The notes beneath the pieces were generated by a model. The model did not search any database, had not been told where the DNA came from, and saw only the letters and a list, made by a program, of their open reading frames with translations. A program made the translations under genes and the position numbers. Shown here piece by piece: positions 7,330-15,453 of a DNA stretch of 64,000 nt (within the stretch, counting starts at the first letter, position 1; every line of letters starts with the position of its first letter). Origin of the DNA: Rhodopseudomonas_A palustris_F (GTDB taxonomy: Bacteria; Pseudomonadota; Alphaproteobacteria; Rhizobiales; Xanthobacteraceae); contig NC_007925.1 of NCBI RefSeq assembly GCF_000013745.1, forward strand, positions 4,464,001 to 4,528,000. The letters run 5' to 3'.

Positions 7330-9492
7330 ATGAATCGCATCAAAGCCCACGGCCTGCAGATTGCGCCAGTTCTGTTCGACTTCATCGCCAAGGAGGCCGC
7401 CCCCAAGACCGGCATCGATCCGGATGCGTTCTGGGCCGGCCTGGCCGGCATCGTGCGCGACCTGGCACCGAAGACCCGCGAGCTGCTGGCGCTGCGCGAC
7501 GCGCTGCAGCTCAAGATCGACGATTGGCACAAAGCCAACAAGGGCAAGCCCTGGGATATCGAGGCCTACACCGCGTTCCTGAAAGAGATCGGCTATCTGT
7601 TGCCGGAGCCGGCCACCGTCGAAGTCGAGACGACCGATGTCGACGAGGAGATCGGCAAGATCTGCGGCCCGCAGCTGGTGGTGCCGCTCAGCAACGCGCG
7701 CTACTCGCTGAACGCCGCCAACGCGCGCTGGGGCTCGCTGTACGACGCGCTGTACGGCACCGATGCGATCCCGCATGACGCTTCGGAGACCGGCCGCGGT
7801 TACAACAAGGCGCGCGGCGCCAAGGTAATCGCCAAGGCGAAAGCCTTCCTCGACCAAGCGGTGCCGCTGGCGACCGCCAGCCACACCGATGTGACGTCCT
7901 ACAGCGTGATCGCCGGTCATCTGTCGGTGAAGCTGAAGAGCGGCAACGCCACCGCGCTGAAGAACGCCGCGCAGTTCGCCGGCTTCCTCGGCGATGCAGC
8001 GGCACCGACCGCGATCCTGCTGGTCAACCACGGCATGCATATCGAAATCAAGGTCGATCGCTCCAGCGTGATCGGCAAGGACGATGCTGCCGGCGTCGCC
8101 GACGTGATCCTGGAATCGGCCGTCTCCACCATTCTCGACATGGAAGACTCGGTCGCCGCTGTCGACGCCGAAGACAAGGTGCTGATCTATCGCAACGTGC
8201 TCGGCCTGATGGATGGCACGCTCACCGCCGACTTCGAGAAGGGCGGCAAGACGCTGACCCGCGCGCTGAACGGCGACCGCGTGTACCAGACCGTCGACGG
8301 CAAGGGCCTGACGCTGCACGGTCGCAGCCTGTTGCTGATGCGCAATGTCGGCCATCACATGTTCACCGACGCGGTGCTCGACGAATCCGGCGCAGAGATC
8401 CCCGAAGGCTTCCTCGACGCCGCGGTCGCCGGCCTGCTGGCGATTCACGACCTCAAGGGTGGCTCCAAGACCCGCAACAGCCGCACCGGCTCGGTCTATA
8501 TCGTCAAGCCGAAGATGCACGGCCCCGACGAGGTGGCGCTGACCGTCGAATTGTTCGGCCGTGTCGAGCAGATGCTCGGCCTTGCGGAGAACACCATGAA
8601 GGTCGGCATCATGGACGAGGAGCGCCGCACCACGGTCAACCTCAAGGCCTGCATCCAGAATGCGTCGAAGCGCATTGTGTTCATCAACACCGGCTTCCTC
8701 GATCGCACCGGCGACGAGATCCACACCTCGATGGAAGCGGGCCCGATGATCCGCAAGAACGAGATGAAGGCGCAGCCCTGGATCAAGGCCTATGAAGACT
8801 GGAACGTCGACATGGGACTGATCGATGGCCTGCCCGGCCACGCCCAGATCGGCAAGGGCATGTGGGCGGCGCCCGACAAGATGGCGGACATGCTGGCGCA
8901 GAAGGTCGGCCATCCGCAGGCCGGCGCCACCACCGCCTGGGTGCCCTCGCCCACCGCCGCGACGCTGCACGCGCTGCATTATCACCAGGTCGACGTGCTG
9001 AAGCGGCAGCAGGAGTTGAAAACCGGCGGTCCGCGCGCCAAACTCAGCGACATCCTCACCATCCCGGTGTCGCAGTCGAACTGGGCGCCGGACGACGTCC
9101 GCCAAGAGATCGACAACAACTGCCAGGGCATTCTCGGCTATGTGGTGCGCTGGATCGACCAGGGCGTCGGCTGCTCCAAGGTGCCGGACATCCACGACGT
9201 CGGACTGATGGAAGACCGCGCCACGCTGCGGATCTCCAGCCAGCATCTGGCGAATTGGCTGCATCAGGGTGTCATCACCAAGGAGCAGGTGATGGAGTCC
9301 TTGAAGCGGATGGCTGTGGTGGTCGACAAGCAGAACGAAGGCGACGCGCTGTACAAGCCGATGGCGCCCGGCTTCGACGGCGTGGCGTTTAAGGCCGCCT
9401 GCGACCTGATCTTCAAGGGCCGCGAGCAGCCGAACGGCTATACCGAGTTCATCCTCACCGCGCGGCGCCGCGAAGCCAAGGCCGCGGTGTGA
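7330..9492 (+). CDS. glcB: Malate synthase G
   Basis: Condenses glyoxylate and acetyl-CoA to malate (glyoxylate bypass and glycolate use), cytoplasmic. At 720 residues it has the length of the monomeric G isoform. Recognisable parts are the ILDMEDSVAAVDAEDKV segment, which bears metal-binding acidic residues, MKVGIMDEERRTTVNLKACI, FINTGFLDRTGDEIHTSMEAGP and WVPSPTAATLHALHYHQV. The frame is open upstream to 6997. The ATG at 7330 (MNRIKAHGLQIAPVL) is chosen because family homology begins there. It is a single-gene unit with its own terminator. Confidence 0.96.
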   Translation: MNRIKAHGLQIAPVLFDFIAKEAAPKTGIDPDAFWAGLAGIVRDLAPKTRELLALRDALQLKIDDWHKANKGKPWDIEAYTAFLKEIGYLLPEPATVEVETTDVDEEIGKICGPQLVVPLSNARYSLNAANARWGSLYDALYGTDAIPHDASETGRGYNKARGAKVIAKAKAFLDQAVPLATASHTDVTSYSVIAGHLSVKLKSGNATALKNAAQFAGFLGDAAAPTAILLVNHGMHIEIKVDRSSVIGKDDAAGVADVILESAVSTILDMEDSVAAVDAEDKVLIYRNVLGLMDGTLTADFEKGGKTLTRALNGDRVYQTVDGKGLTLHGRSLLLMRNVGHHMFTDAVLDESGAEIPEGFLDAAVAGLLAIHDLKGGSKTRNSRTGSVYIVKPKMHGPDEVALTVELFGRVEQMLGLAENTMKVGIMDEERRTTVNLKACIQNASKRIVFINTGFLDRTGDEIHTSMEAGPMIRKNEMKAQPWIKAYEDWNVDMGLIDGLPGHAQIGKGMWAAPDKMADMLAQKVGHPQAGATTAWVPSPTAATLHALHYHQVDVLKRQQELKTGGPRAKLSDILTIPVSQSNWAPDDVRQEIDNNCQGILGYVVRWIDQGVGCSKVPDIHDVGLMEDRATLRISSQHLANWLHQGVITKEQVMESLKRMAVVVDKQNEGDALYKPMAPGFDGVAFKAACDLIFKGREQPNGYTEFILTARRREAKAAV

Positions 9493-9521
9493 TCGCCGCT
9501 CAACTCTGTACGCATCAAATG

Positions 9522-9555
9522 AAAAGCCCCGGCCATCTGGCCGGGGCTTTTGTTT
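9522..9555 (+). terminator. Rho-independent terminator of glcB
   Basis: Perfect stem AAAAGCCCCGGCC-ATCT-GGCCGGGGCTTTT followed by TGTTT, starting about 30 bases after the glcB stop. The A-tract on the other side means it could also stop transcripts of the convergent small gene. Confidence 0.9.
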
Positions 9556-9577
9556 AAGACGCGTGGTCGGCAACAGC

Positions 9578-9739
9578 CTAGAATACCGCGAGATATTTCA
9601 GCAGCGAAATGACGCCGATAATGATCACGATGATCCGCGCGATCTGCTTGGCGCGACCGTCGAGCGGCAACATGTTGATCAGATAGAGAACCAGGATCAC
9701 GACCAGGAACGTGATCAAAATACCGATGAGCAGCGACAT
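9578..9739 (-). CDS. 53-residue membrane peptide (Thivi_2564-like small membrane protein)
   Basis: Translation from the ATG at 9739 gives MSLLIGILITFLVVILVLYL, then a short polar turn (NMLPLDGRAKQ), a second hydrophobic helix (IARIIVIIIGVISLL) and KYLAVF before the stop. It is therefore a two-helix hairpin membrane peptide. Small proteins of this layout are widespread in proteobacteria and have no assigned function. The family label is from memory of the pattern. A near-consensus EcfG-type promoter is upstream, so it may be stress-induced. Confidence 0.75.
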   Translation of the reverse strand: MSLLIGILITFLVVILVLYLINMLPLDGRAKQIARIIVIIIGVISLLKYLAVF

Positions 9740-9804
9740 CACAAAACCCTTCAACGGCTGAGGACAAGGTGTCGCGGTCGCCGTTATCCGCCCGCGCCCG
9801 CACT

Positions 9805-9829
9805 AACCGGCGAGCGGGCGGCGAGTTCC
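9805..9829 (-). promoter_or_regulatory. Possible EcfG-type promoter for the 53-residue membrane peptide
   Basis: On the minus strand the sequence reads GGAAC, 16 bases, GGTT. This matches the EcfG -35 (GGAAC) perfectly and the -10 (CGTT) at three of four bases, with the preferred spacing. It lies about 65 bp upstream of the start codon. Confidence 0.4.
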
Positions 9830-9848
9830 CCTCTCGGAACAAAAGGAC

Positions 9849-10529
9849 TCAGTCCGACGCCACCACCGGCAGCCTCTCATAGCGCGCCCGGATTTTGCCG
9901 GAGGCCGGCGAGAAGTTCAGGGCGCCGTGTCGTCGATCGGCGCGCCCGGCCACCATCAAACCATCGGCGGCAGCCACGATGTCGCCTTTTCGCAGCGTCG
10001 GATCGTCGTCGATGTCGACTTTGGCCAGTCCGAACTGATCCTTGCCGTTGCAAGTACAGCCGGTCACGATTTCGCTGCGATATTTGAACGCGTTGGGCAA
10101 TTCCGAATAGGATTTTCCTGCAGCCAAAGCATTGTCGATGGTGCTGCCGTACATCACCTTGGTCTCCGAAGCTGGACAGAAGCTGTTGCAAGTCTCGGCG
10201 CGGCTGCGATTGTCGGCGCCGTTGACCGGGAAGTAGCGACCATCGCAAGTGCGGACGCAAAACGCCTGGCCACCGCCCTCGCCGCCGGACGATCTGCTGC
10301 GCGGCGCGGCGCGGCGCGTCGGCTGCCGCTCGACCACGCCGCCCTCGCTTGCAAACGGCATCGGCATGCTCGGCTCCGGACGATAATTGCGTTGCGGCGC
10401 ATTGAACGCCCCGAACAGCGCGGAGAGGAAGTCGTTCTCGGCATGAGCGGGGCCCACCAAGCCGGCGATTACCAGCGCAGCTAAGCCGCCGGCGCACGAG
10501 GCCATCGCTGCTGTTCTGAACTTCGCCAT
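9849..10529 (-). CDS. DUF2865 family secreted cysteine-containing protein
   Basis: 226 residues with a signal peptide (about 1-30, cut after AHA). The conserved C-terminal half has paired cysteines (FCVRTCDGRYFP, ETCNSFCPAS, GCTCNG) and the motif KVMYGSTIDNA. These mark the DUF2865 family of Rhizobiales periplasmic proteins, whose function is unknown. It follows the L,D-transpeptidase gene by 15 bp with its own AAGGAG ribosome site, so the two are very likely one transcript. A cell-envelope role under stress is inferred from that pairing and from the upstream promoter. Confidence 0.85.
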   Translation of the reverse strand: MAKFRTAAMASCAGGLAALVIAGLVGPAHAENDFLSALFGAFNAPQRNYRPEPSMPMPFASEGGVVERQPTRRAAPRSRSSGGEGGGQAFCVRTCDGRYFPVNGADNRSRAETCNSFCPASETKVMYGSTIDNALAAGKSYSELPNAFKYRSEIVTGCTCNGKDQFGLAKVDIDDDPTLRKGDIVAAADGLMVAGRADRRHGALNFSPASGKIRARYERLPVVASD

Positions 10530-10544
10530 GGTGAACTCCTTGGA

Positions 10545-11306
10545 TCAGTGCACCAAGGAGGCCGAGAGGTTCATCGCCTGGCGGCCGATCGAGCCTGCCG
10601 CGGGCGGCACCGCCGAGCTCGACACTCGCTGCGGGGACTTCGAACTGGCTTCGTAGCGGCGCTCCGCCTTCGGCAACACCACGACCTTGGTGCCGACTCC
10701 GACCCGGCCGAACAGGTCGGTGACGTCCTCATTGGTGAGCCGGATGCAGCCTGAGGAGACGAACTTGCCGATCGTCGAGGGATCATTGGTGCCGTGAATG
10801 CGGTAGACGCTGGAGCCGAGATACATGGCTCGGGCGCCGAGCGGGTTACCCGGCCCGCCAGCCATGAAACGCGGCAGATAGGGCTGGCGGGCAATCATTT
10901 CCGCCGGCGGATGCCAATCCGGCCATTCGCTCTTGCGGGTGATGGTCTGCACGCCCGCCCAGGTGAAGCCTTCGCGGCCCACGCCGACGCCGTAACGGAT
11001 GGCGCGGTTCTGGCCCAGCACGTAATACAAATAGGTGTTCGCTGTATCGACGATCACCGTGCCGGCGGCCTCGCGGTTCGGGTAGTTGACCACGGCGCGC
11101 TTGAACTGTTCGGGGACCGTCGCGCCTTCGTCAGCGGCGCTGTCATCGATCGCGAACGGCGCGGTGGCATCCTGCGGCACCGCGGCGTAGCTCAACGCCT
11201 GCGCGGAGGCCTGATGAGCGAAGATCGAGGAGGCCGCGATCACCATGGTGGTCATCGCCAGCCGATGAAGCAGACCACCGCCATTGGACGAAGAAAGCTT
11301 GATCAT
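10545..11306 (-). CDS. L,D-transpeptidase (YkuD domain), secreted
   Basis: 253 residues counted from the ATG at 11306 (MIKLSSSNGGG); the frame extends further upstream but that part is not signal-like. The signal peptide ends near QASAQA. The YkuD catalytic domain shows the invariant histidine in YRIHGTNDPSTIG and the cysteine in SSGCIRL. Such enzymes make 3-3 peptidoglycan cross-links or attach proteins to the wall in the periplasm. It is the first gene of a unit with the DUF2865 protein. A perfect EcfG-type promoter stands 45-69 bp upstream, so induction by the general stress response is predicted. Confidence 0.92.
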   Translation of the reverse strand: MIKLSSSNGGGLLHRLAMTTMVIAASSIFAHQASAQALSYAAVPQDATAPFAIDDSAADEGATVPEQFKRAVVNYPNREAAGTVIVDTANTYLYYVLGQNRAIRYGVGVGREGFTWAGVQTITRKSEWPDWHPPAEMIARQPYLPRFMAGGPGNPLGARAMYLGSSVYRIHGTNDPSTIGKFVSSGCIRLTNEDVTDLFGRVGVGTKVVVLPKAERRYEASSKSPQRVSSSAVPPAAGSIGRQAMNLSASLVH

Positions 11307-11350
11307 GATGCCACCCCGATGTGGTGCACCGCATCGATGCACGGACACAC

Positions 11351-11375
11351 AACGCGCCGTGTGGCCGCAGGTTCC
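11351..11375 (-). promoter_or_regulatory. EcfG-type (general stress) promoter of the L,D-transpeptidase operon
   Basis: Minus strand: GGAAC (11375-11371), exactly 16 bases, CGTT (11354-11351). This is a full match to the alphaproteobacterial EcfG consensus GGAAC-N16/17-CGTT. The start codon is about 45 bp downstream, and the cognate sigma factor gene is in this window (14810-15358). Confidence 0.75.
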
Positions 11376-11422
11376 TTTGTACCTTGACCGCCGCGGACTC
11401 ACCGTGCGCGAGGGCGCGGCGC

Positions 11423-11447
11423 GGAACGGAAGATGACGTCACCTGTT
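11423..11447 (+). promoter_or_regulatory. Possible EcfG-type promoter of the AI-2E-family permease
   Basis: Plus strand: GGAAC, 16 bases, TGTT, one mismatch from the EcfG -10. It lies 78 bp ahead of the TTG start at 11525 and is divergent from the stronger promoter at 11351-11375. Confidence 0.35.
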
Positions 11448-11524
11448 GACCGCACCGATAGCGACCGTCGACCATTGTCGCCGTTTGGCCGCGTCGAAGC
11501 GGTCATCTCAAACGAGGGTCTCAT

Positions 11525-12649
11525 TTGCGGGTCATTAAAGCCGAGCCGACGGGTACGCCGCTGCCCGACAGCACAGAGCAACGGCCGCCGCTGGTGCAGC
11601 GGACCGAGATCGTCGCCTTCGCATTGGTGGGTTTGCTGATCATCGTGATCGTGGCGGCGCTTTATGTCGCCAAGCCGTTCTTTCTTCCGGTGGTCACGGC
11701 CTTTGTGGTCGGCACGATGTTGTCGCCGGCCGCCGGGCTGATGGAGCGACATCGGATTCCGCGCCCGGTTTCGGCGGTGCTGATCGTCACCTTGGTGTTC
11801 GGGATGGTGGCCTTCATCGTGGCGCTGATTTCCGCCCCGGTGGTGGAATGGAGCAACCGGCTTCCCGAACTCGGTTCGATGCTGAAGGACAAGCTGCAGA
11901 GCTTGGATCGGCCGATCGCGATGTGGCACCAACTGCAAGGCTCGCTCGGCGGCATCGACAGCAGCACCGGCCCAGCCATTCAATTTCCGAAAATCGAGTG
12001 GGTGCAGCCGACTTACGAATTTCTGTCACCGACGCTGACCGAGACGCTGCTGTTTCTGGTCACCTTGGTGTTGTTCATCGCCAGTTGGTCAGATCTGCGG
12101 CGTGGACTGGTGATGACCTTCGCCAGCCGGGAGACCAGGCTCCGGGCATTGCGGATCCTGAACGAGATCGAAGGCAGCCTCGGCGGTTATCTTTTGACCG
12201 TCACCCTGATCAATCTCGGCTATGGCATCGCCACCGGGATCATCTGCGCGCTGGCCGGCATGCCAAACCCGGCGGCACTGGGAGCGCTCGCCGCGACCTT
12301 GAATTTCTTTCCGATCGTCGGCCCGTTCGTGATGTTTGTCATCCTGACCGTGGTCGGAATCGTCAGTTTCCCGACTCTTGGCGGCGGCTTGGTCGCCCCG
12401 ATGGCGTTCGTCGGCCTGACATTTGTCGAGGGGCACTTCATCACCCCGACCATCATCGGGCGCAGGCTTTCGCTCAACACCCTGGCGGTCTTCATCGCGC
12501 TGGCATTCTGGACCTGGCTGTGGGGGCCGATGGGCGGCTTTCTCGCCTCGCCGCTGCTGATCGTCGCGCTGGTGGTGAAGGAGCACGTCATGCCGGACGA
12601 TGCGCCGCATCTGCCCGGGGCTGGTCCGGAAGCGAAGAAGACTGGCTGA
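11525..12649 (+). CDS. AI-2E family transporter (PerM/YdiK-like permease)
   Basis: 374-residue polytopic inner-membrane protein. Two N-terminal hydrophobic segments (about 30-90) are followed by a soluble stretch and then several helices. The conserved part includes GYLLTVTLINLGYGIATGI, the AALGALAATLNFFPIVGP block, and FVEGHFITPTIIGRRLSLN. Family members export autoinducer-2 or act as Na+/H+ antiporters; the substrate cannot be read here. The start is TTG at 11525 without a strong ribosome site. Confidence 0.88.
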   Translation: MRVIKAEPTGTPLPDSTEQRPPLVQRTEIVAFALVGLLIIVIVAALYVAKPFFLPVVTAFVVGTMLSPAAGLMERHRIPRPVSAVLIVTLVFGMVAFIVALISAPVVEWSNRLPELGSMLKDKLQSLDRPIAMWHQLQGSLGGIDSSTGPAIQFPKIEWVQPTYEFLSPTLTETLLFLVTLVLFIASWSDLRRGLVMTFASRETRLRALRILNEIEGSLGGYLLTVTLINLGYGIATGIICALAGMPNPAALGALAATLNFFPIVGPFVMFVILTVVGIVSFPTLGGGLVAPMAFVGLTFVEGHFITPTIIGRRLSLNTLAVFIALAFWTWLWGPMGGFLASPLLIVALVVKEHVMPDDAPHLPGAGPEAKKTG

Positions 12650-12807
12650 TCGGGGATAGCTGATGTTCGATTAATTGACGAAAGCGCTGAAGCCAAAAGG
12701 TCAAAAGCTTAAGGTCAAAGGCTTGCCGTAGCCCATCTGACCCGAATGCACCGCATTGCAACATACCAAAGCGGCGCCCACACGGCGCCACCTGTTCAGG
12801 CACGCTA

Positions 12808-13206
12808 TCAGGTCAGGCAACGCCCCGGCTGCAGCTGTTTGGCGATTTCCGTCAACACGCTCACCACCGGTTCACACGCCACCATTCGCTTGGGGCGGGT
12901 CGCCGGAGCGAACTGACTCGGTCGATTGAGCCGGGCTTCGTTCCGCTGATCGGCAGGGATACGCAAGGCTACCGACAGATCTGGCTGTCCGACCACCCGG
13001 AACGACAGGGTGCGGGTATTTGCAGTCGCTGCGGTCGAGGCGGTGACGATACGATCGGATTTCGCGCTGCGGTTAACGGCGATCGTTAGCGTCTGATCGC
13101 GAGCCTGAGTAGCCACACCGAGGTCGCTTCCCAGCGCCAACTGCGCCACGCCCAGTCCAACCGTGATTGCGCCAAATCCCAGCACTGCATGAAGAATCTT
13201 GGCCAT
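12808..13206 (-). CDS. Hypothetical secreted protein
   Basis: 132 residues. The N-terminus (MAKILHAVLGFGAITVGLGVAQLAL) is a probable signal peptide or membrane anchor. The remainder is polar and ends CEPVVSVLTEIAKQLQPGRCLT, with two cysteines that could pair. No family was recognised. An imperfect EcfG-like element (CGAAC-N16-CGTT, minus strand, 13250-13274) is upstream. Confidence 0.6.
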   Translation of the reverse strand: MAKILHAVLGFGAITVGLGVAQLALGSDLGVATQARDQTLTIAVNRSAKSDRIVTASTAATANTRTLSFRVVGQPDLSVALRIPADQRNEARLNRPSQFAPATRPKRMVACEPVVSVLTEIAKQLQPGRCLT

Positions 13207-13388
13207 ATCGTTGCGCCTTTAAGTTCGTCCGGTGGCGATTCGATGTAGCAACGTGACTGAGGCGAACCGGTTCGGGGATCGGCCATCACTTAAGCGTGTG
13301 AAGAATTTGCTAACCTCGTCGGAACGATTTTTCGGCTCGGGAGTCGTCTCGACAGCCGGTTGTCCCCTGCCCCCATTGACCGGCACCG

Positions 13389-13432
13389 TAGGGCGCAGCT
13401 GTGGTGATGCCAGCTGCGCCCTACTTCTTTTT
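13389..13432 (+). terminator. Strong orphan terminator-like hairpin; possible end of a small RNA
   Basis: TAGGGCGCAGCT, an 11-base loop, then AGCTGCGCCCTA followed by CTTCTTTTT. The stem is perfect and the T-tract sits on the plus-strand side. No plus-strand gene ends here: the flanking genes (12808-13206 and phyR) both run on the minus strand, and phyR has its own terminator. The 13207-13389 interval could therefore encode a plus-strand small RNA. Confidence 0.6.
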
Positions 13433-13522
13433 GAGCTGGATGTGCCGCTCGGCCAGCAGCCGGTCGCTCCGAGCCGTTCCGTTCGCGATTGCGAACTGTC
13501 AACGTCCCGGCCGAGACGAGGC

Positions 13523-13550
13523 GCAAAAAAGCCGGCGCAATGGCCGGCTC
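13523..13550 (-). terminator. Rho-independent terminator of phyR
   Basis: Minus strand: AGCCGGCC-ATT-GCGCCGGCT followed by TTTTT, 28 bases beyond the phyR stop. Confidence 0.85.
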
Positions 13551-13577
13551 CTTCGAAGGCGTTGGGAAGTGTTTATT

Positions 13578-14384
13578 TCAGGACGCCGCGGCGCGCGGGG
13601 CCCGATTGCGTGAGTTGCGCTGGAAGAACAGCGCCTGGCTCGCCACCGCCGAGACCATCGCCGGCTGGAACGGCTTCGAGATCAGGAAGGCCGGCTCCGG
13701 CCGCTCGCCGGTCAAGAACCGTTCCGGATAGGCGGTAATGAACACGACCGGGACCTCGAAGGTCTTCAGCAGTTCGTTCACCGCATCAAGCCCGGAACTG
13801 CCGTCGGCGAGTTGAATGTCGGCGAGGATCAACCCGGGCTTCCTGGTCTTGGCCAGCGCGATGGCGTCGGCGTGGGTCCGGGCGACGCCGATGACGTTGT
13901 GGCCGAGGTTCTTCACCAGGCTCTCGAGGTCCATGGCGATGAAGGTCTCGTCCTCGATGATCAAAACATCGGTGGCGATCTCCGCCGCCATCTCCCGGCC
14001 GGCGACTTCGGTCAGCTTGCGGACCTCGGTGACGTCGAGCGCCAGAATGAAGGCGACTTCTTCCTCGGAAAAGCCCTCGAGCGAGAGCAGCAGGAAGGCC
14101 TGCCGGGGCAGCGGAGTAATATTCGACAACCGTCGCTCCGACGGCAGCGGCAACGTCATCACCTCGGTATCGTCGTTCAGTGCGACCGAATTCCAGATCC
14201 GAGTGAACAGGCGAAACAGCCCGGCCCGTGCGCCGTGCTGTTCGTCGAGCAGGTTCTGATCTTGTAGCAACGCCTCCAGCATCGCTCCGACATAGGCATC
14301 GCCAGAAGCCTGGTTGCCGGTCAAAGCTCGGGCATAGCGGCGCAACAACGGCAAATGTTCAGCAACAAGCTGTGATCGAGACAT
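13578..14384 (-). CDS. phyR: PhyR, anti-anti-sigma response regulator of the general stress response
   Basis: 268 residues in the order typical of PhyR. An N-terminal sigma-factor-like domain (about 1-130, EcfG mimic) is followed by a C-terminal receiver (about 138-255). The receiver shows the acidic pocket (VLIIEDETF), the phosphoacceptor in LILADIQLADGSSG, VFITAYPE, and the conserved lysine in LISKPF. When phosphorylated, PhyR binds NepR and so releases EcfG. It is divergent from nepR-ecfG, the standard arrangement. The ATG at 14384 is chosen over a GTG two codons upstream. An EcfG-like promoter precedes it, giving positive feedback. Confidence 0.95.
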   Translation of the reverse strand: MSRSQLVAEHLPLLRRYARALTGNQASGDAYVGAMLEALLQDQNLLDEQHGARAGLFRLFTRIWNSVALNDDTEVMTLPLPSERRLSNITPLPRQAFLLLSLEGFSEEEVAFILALDVTEVRKLTEVAGREMAAEIATDVLIIEDETFIAMDLESLVKNLGHNVIGVARTHADAIALAKTRKPGLILADIQLADGSSGLDAVNELLKTFEVPVVFITAYPERFLTGERPEPAFLISKPFQPAMVSAVASQALFFQRNSRNRAPRAAAS

Positions 14385-14441
14385 CCCCACTCCATATAAT
14401 CTAGGCCAAAACAGGTGGCCTCGGCCCCTGGCGTGCCTATC

Positions 14442-14466
14442 TACGTTCCAGGGACATAAAAGTTCC
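14442..14466 (-). promoter_or_regulatory. EcfG-type promoter of phyR
   Basis: Minus strand: GGAAC (14466-14462), 16 bases, CGTA (14445-14442), one mismatch from the consensus -10 CGTT. It lies about 58 bp before the phyR ATG. EcfG-dependent autoregulation of phyR is known in relatives. Confidence 0.55.
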
Positions 14467-14588
14467 CGCCCTCAGGAACAATGTGGCCGGCTTCGAATTG
14501 AACCCGAGTGGACGCTGCAACGGCCTCAAAAATCAAGAAAATTCCTCGGCATCTGGGGACTTCACCTTGGGGAAAACATGGAACTGTC

Positions 14589-14810
14589 ATGAAAGATTTC
14601 AAGGCTCAAAAGACTGCCGCGCCAGCAAAGCAGGGCGGCCTTAACCCGGAGATCCAGTCCCGCATCGGGCACCAATTGCGCGCGATGTATGATGACGTGG
14701 TTCGGCAGGGCGTGCCTGATCGCTTCGCGGAATTGATCCGCAAGCTCGACGCCCCTGGCGGATCCTCGGACCTGATGGGCGACGCGGGCAAAACCGAAGG
14801 GAGAGACTAA
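14589..14810 (+). CDS. nepR: NepR anti-sigma factor
   Basis: 73 residues from the ATG at 14589 (MKDFKAQKTAAP). The NepR core is intact: LNPEIQSRIGHQLRAMYDDV followed by VRQGVPDRFAELIRKLD, the two helices that clamp EcfG. The frame is open to 14508, but the extra residues do not resemble the family. Its stop (TAATG) overlaps the ecfG start, so anti-sigma and sigma factor are made in coupled amounts. Confidence 0.93.
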   Translation: MKDFKAQKTAAPAKQGGLNPEIQSRIGHQLRAMYDDVVRQGVPDRFAELIRKLDAPGGSSDLMGDAGKTEGRD

Positions 14811-15358
14811 TGCCTCTCACTGATTCACTTCGCGACGACATTTTGGCGGCGGTCCCAAGTCTGCGGGCCTTTGCGATCTCGCTCAGCGGCAACGGCGATC
14901 GGGCCGACGATCTGGTGCAAGAGACGCTGTTGCGGGCCTTGGCCAATATCGACTCGTTCCAGCCCGGCTCGAATCTGCCGGCATGGCTGTTCACGATCCT
15001 GCGCAATCTCTTCCGCTCGGATTACCGCAAGCGGCGGCGCGAGGTCGAAGACGCCGAAGGCAGCTATGCCAAGACCCTGAAGTCACAACCCGGACAGAAT
15101 GCCCATCTGGAGTTCGAGGAATTCCGCGCCGCCCTGGAAAAGCTACCGCAGGACCAGCGGGAAGCGCTGATCCTGGTCGGGGCCTCGGGATTCTCCTATG
15201 AGGACGCTGCGGCGATCTGCGGCTGTGCGGTCGGCACCATCAAGAGCCGCGTCAATCGCGCGCGCTCCAAGCTGAGTGCGATGCTCTATGTCGATGGCGC
15301 GGAGGATTTCGGCCCGGACGATACGGTCCGCGCGGTAATCGGCGGCAGCGGCGGCTAA
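14810..15358 (+). CDS. ecfG: EcfG, general-stress ECF sigma factor (sigma-70 family, ECF15)
   Basis: 182 residues. Region 2 (about 15-85) shows DDLVQETLLRALANIDSFQPGSNLPAWLFTIL, spanning the -10 recognition helix. Region 4 (about 105-160) shows LEKLPQDQREALILVGASGFSYEDAA and GCAVGTIKSRVNRAR, the -35 helix. It directs RNA polymerase to GGAAC-N16/17-CGTT promoters, of which several are found at 9.8-14.5 kb. It ends in a strong terminator. Confidence 0.96.
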   Translation: MPLTDSLRDDILAAVPSLRAFAISLSGNGDRADDLVQETLLRALANIDSFQPGSNLPAWLFTILRNLFRSDYRKRRREVEDAEGSYAKTLKSQPGQNAHLEFEEFRAALEKLPQDQREALILVGASGFSYEDAAAICGCAVGTIKSRVNRARSKLSAMLYVDGAEDFGPDDTVRAVIGGSGG

Positions 15359-15365
15359 CGGGAAG

Positions 15366-15411
15366 CACAGCAAGGCAAGGAAGCGGCCGGGATCGGCCGC
15401 TTTTTGCTGTG
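15366..15411 (+). terminator. Rho-independent terminator of ecfG
   Basis: Inner stem AAGCGGCCG-GGAT-CGGCCGCTT with a run of five T, nested in an outer CACAGCAA/TTGCTGTG pairing. It begins a few bases past the ecfG stop. Confidence 0.9.
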
Positions 15412-15453
15412 CTGGAGCCGCACTTGGCCGCGACGGTCGCCGCAAGCGCGATG

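Noticed and set aside
7249..9573. 774-residue minus-strand frame opposite glcB, and similar long antisense frames opposite cysNC (1113-3179), nuo genes and mla genes
   Set aside because: High GC with codon-position bias leaves the opposite strand open. These frames are rich in Arg, His, Gln and Asp without motifs, while the other strand holds clear enzymes.
13321..13348. EcfG-type promoter for the suspected small RNA
   Set aside because: GGAAC is followed by CGTC only after 19 bases, outside the accepted spacing.
14475..14500. EcfG-type promoter for nepR-ecfG on the plus strand
   Set aside because: GGAAC is present, but no CGTT-like -10 occurs 16 or 17 bases later.
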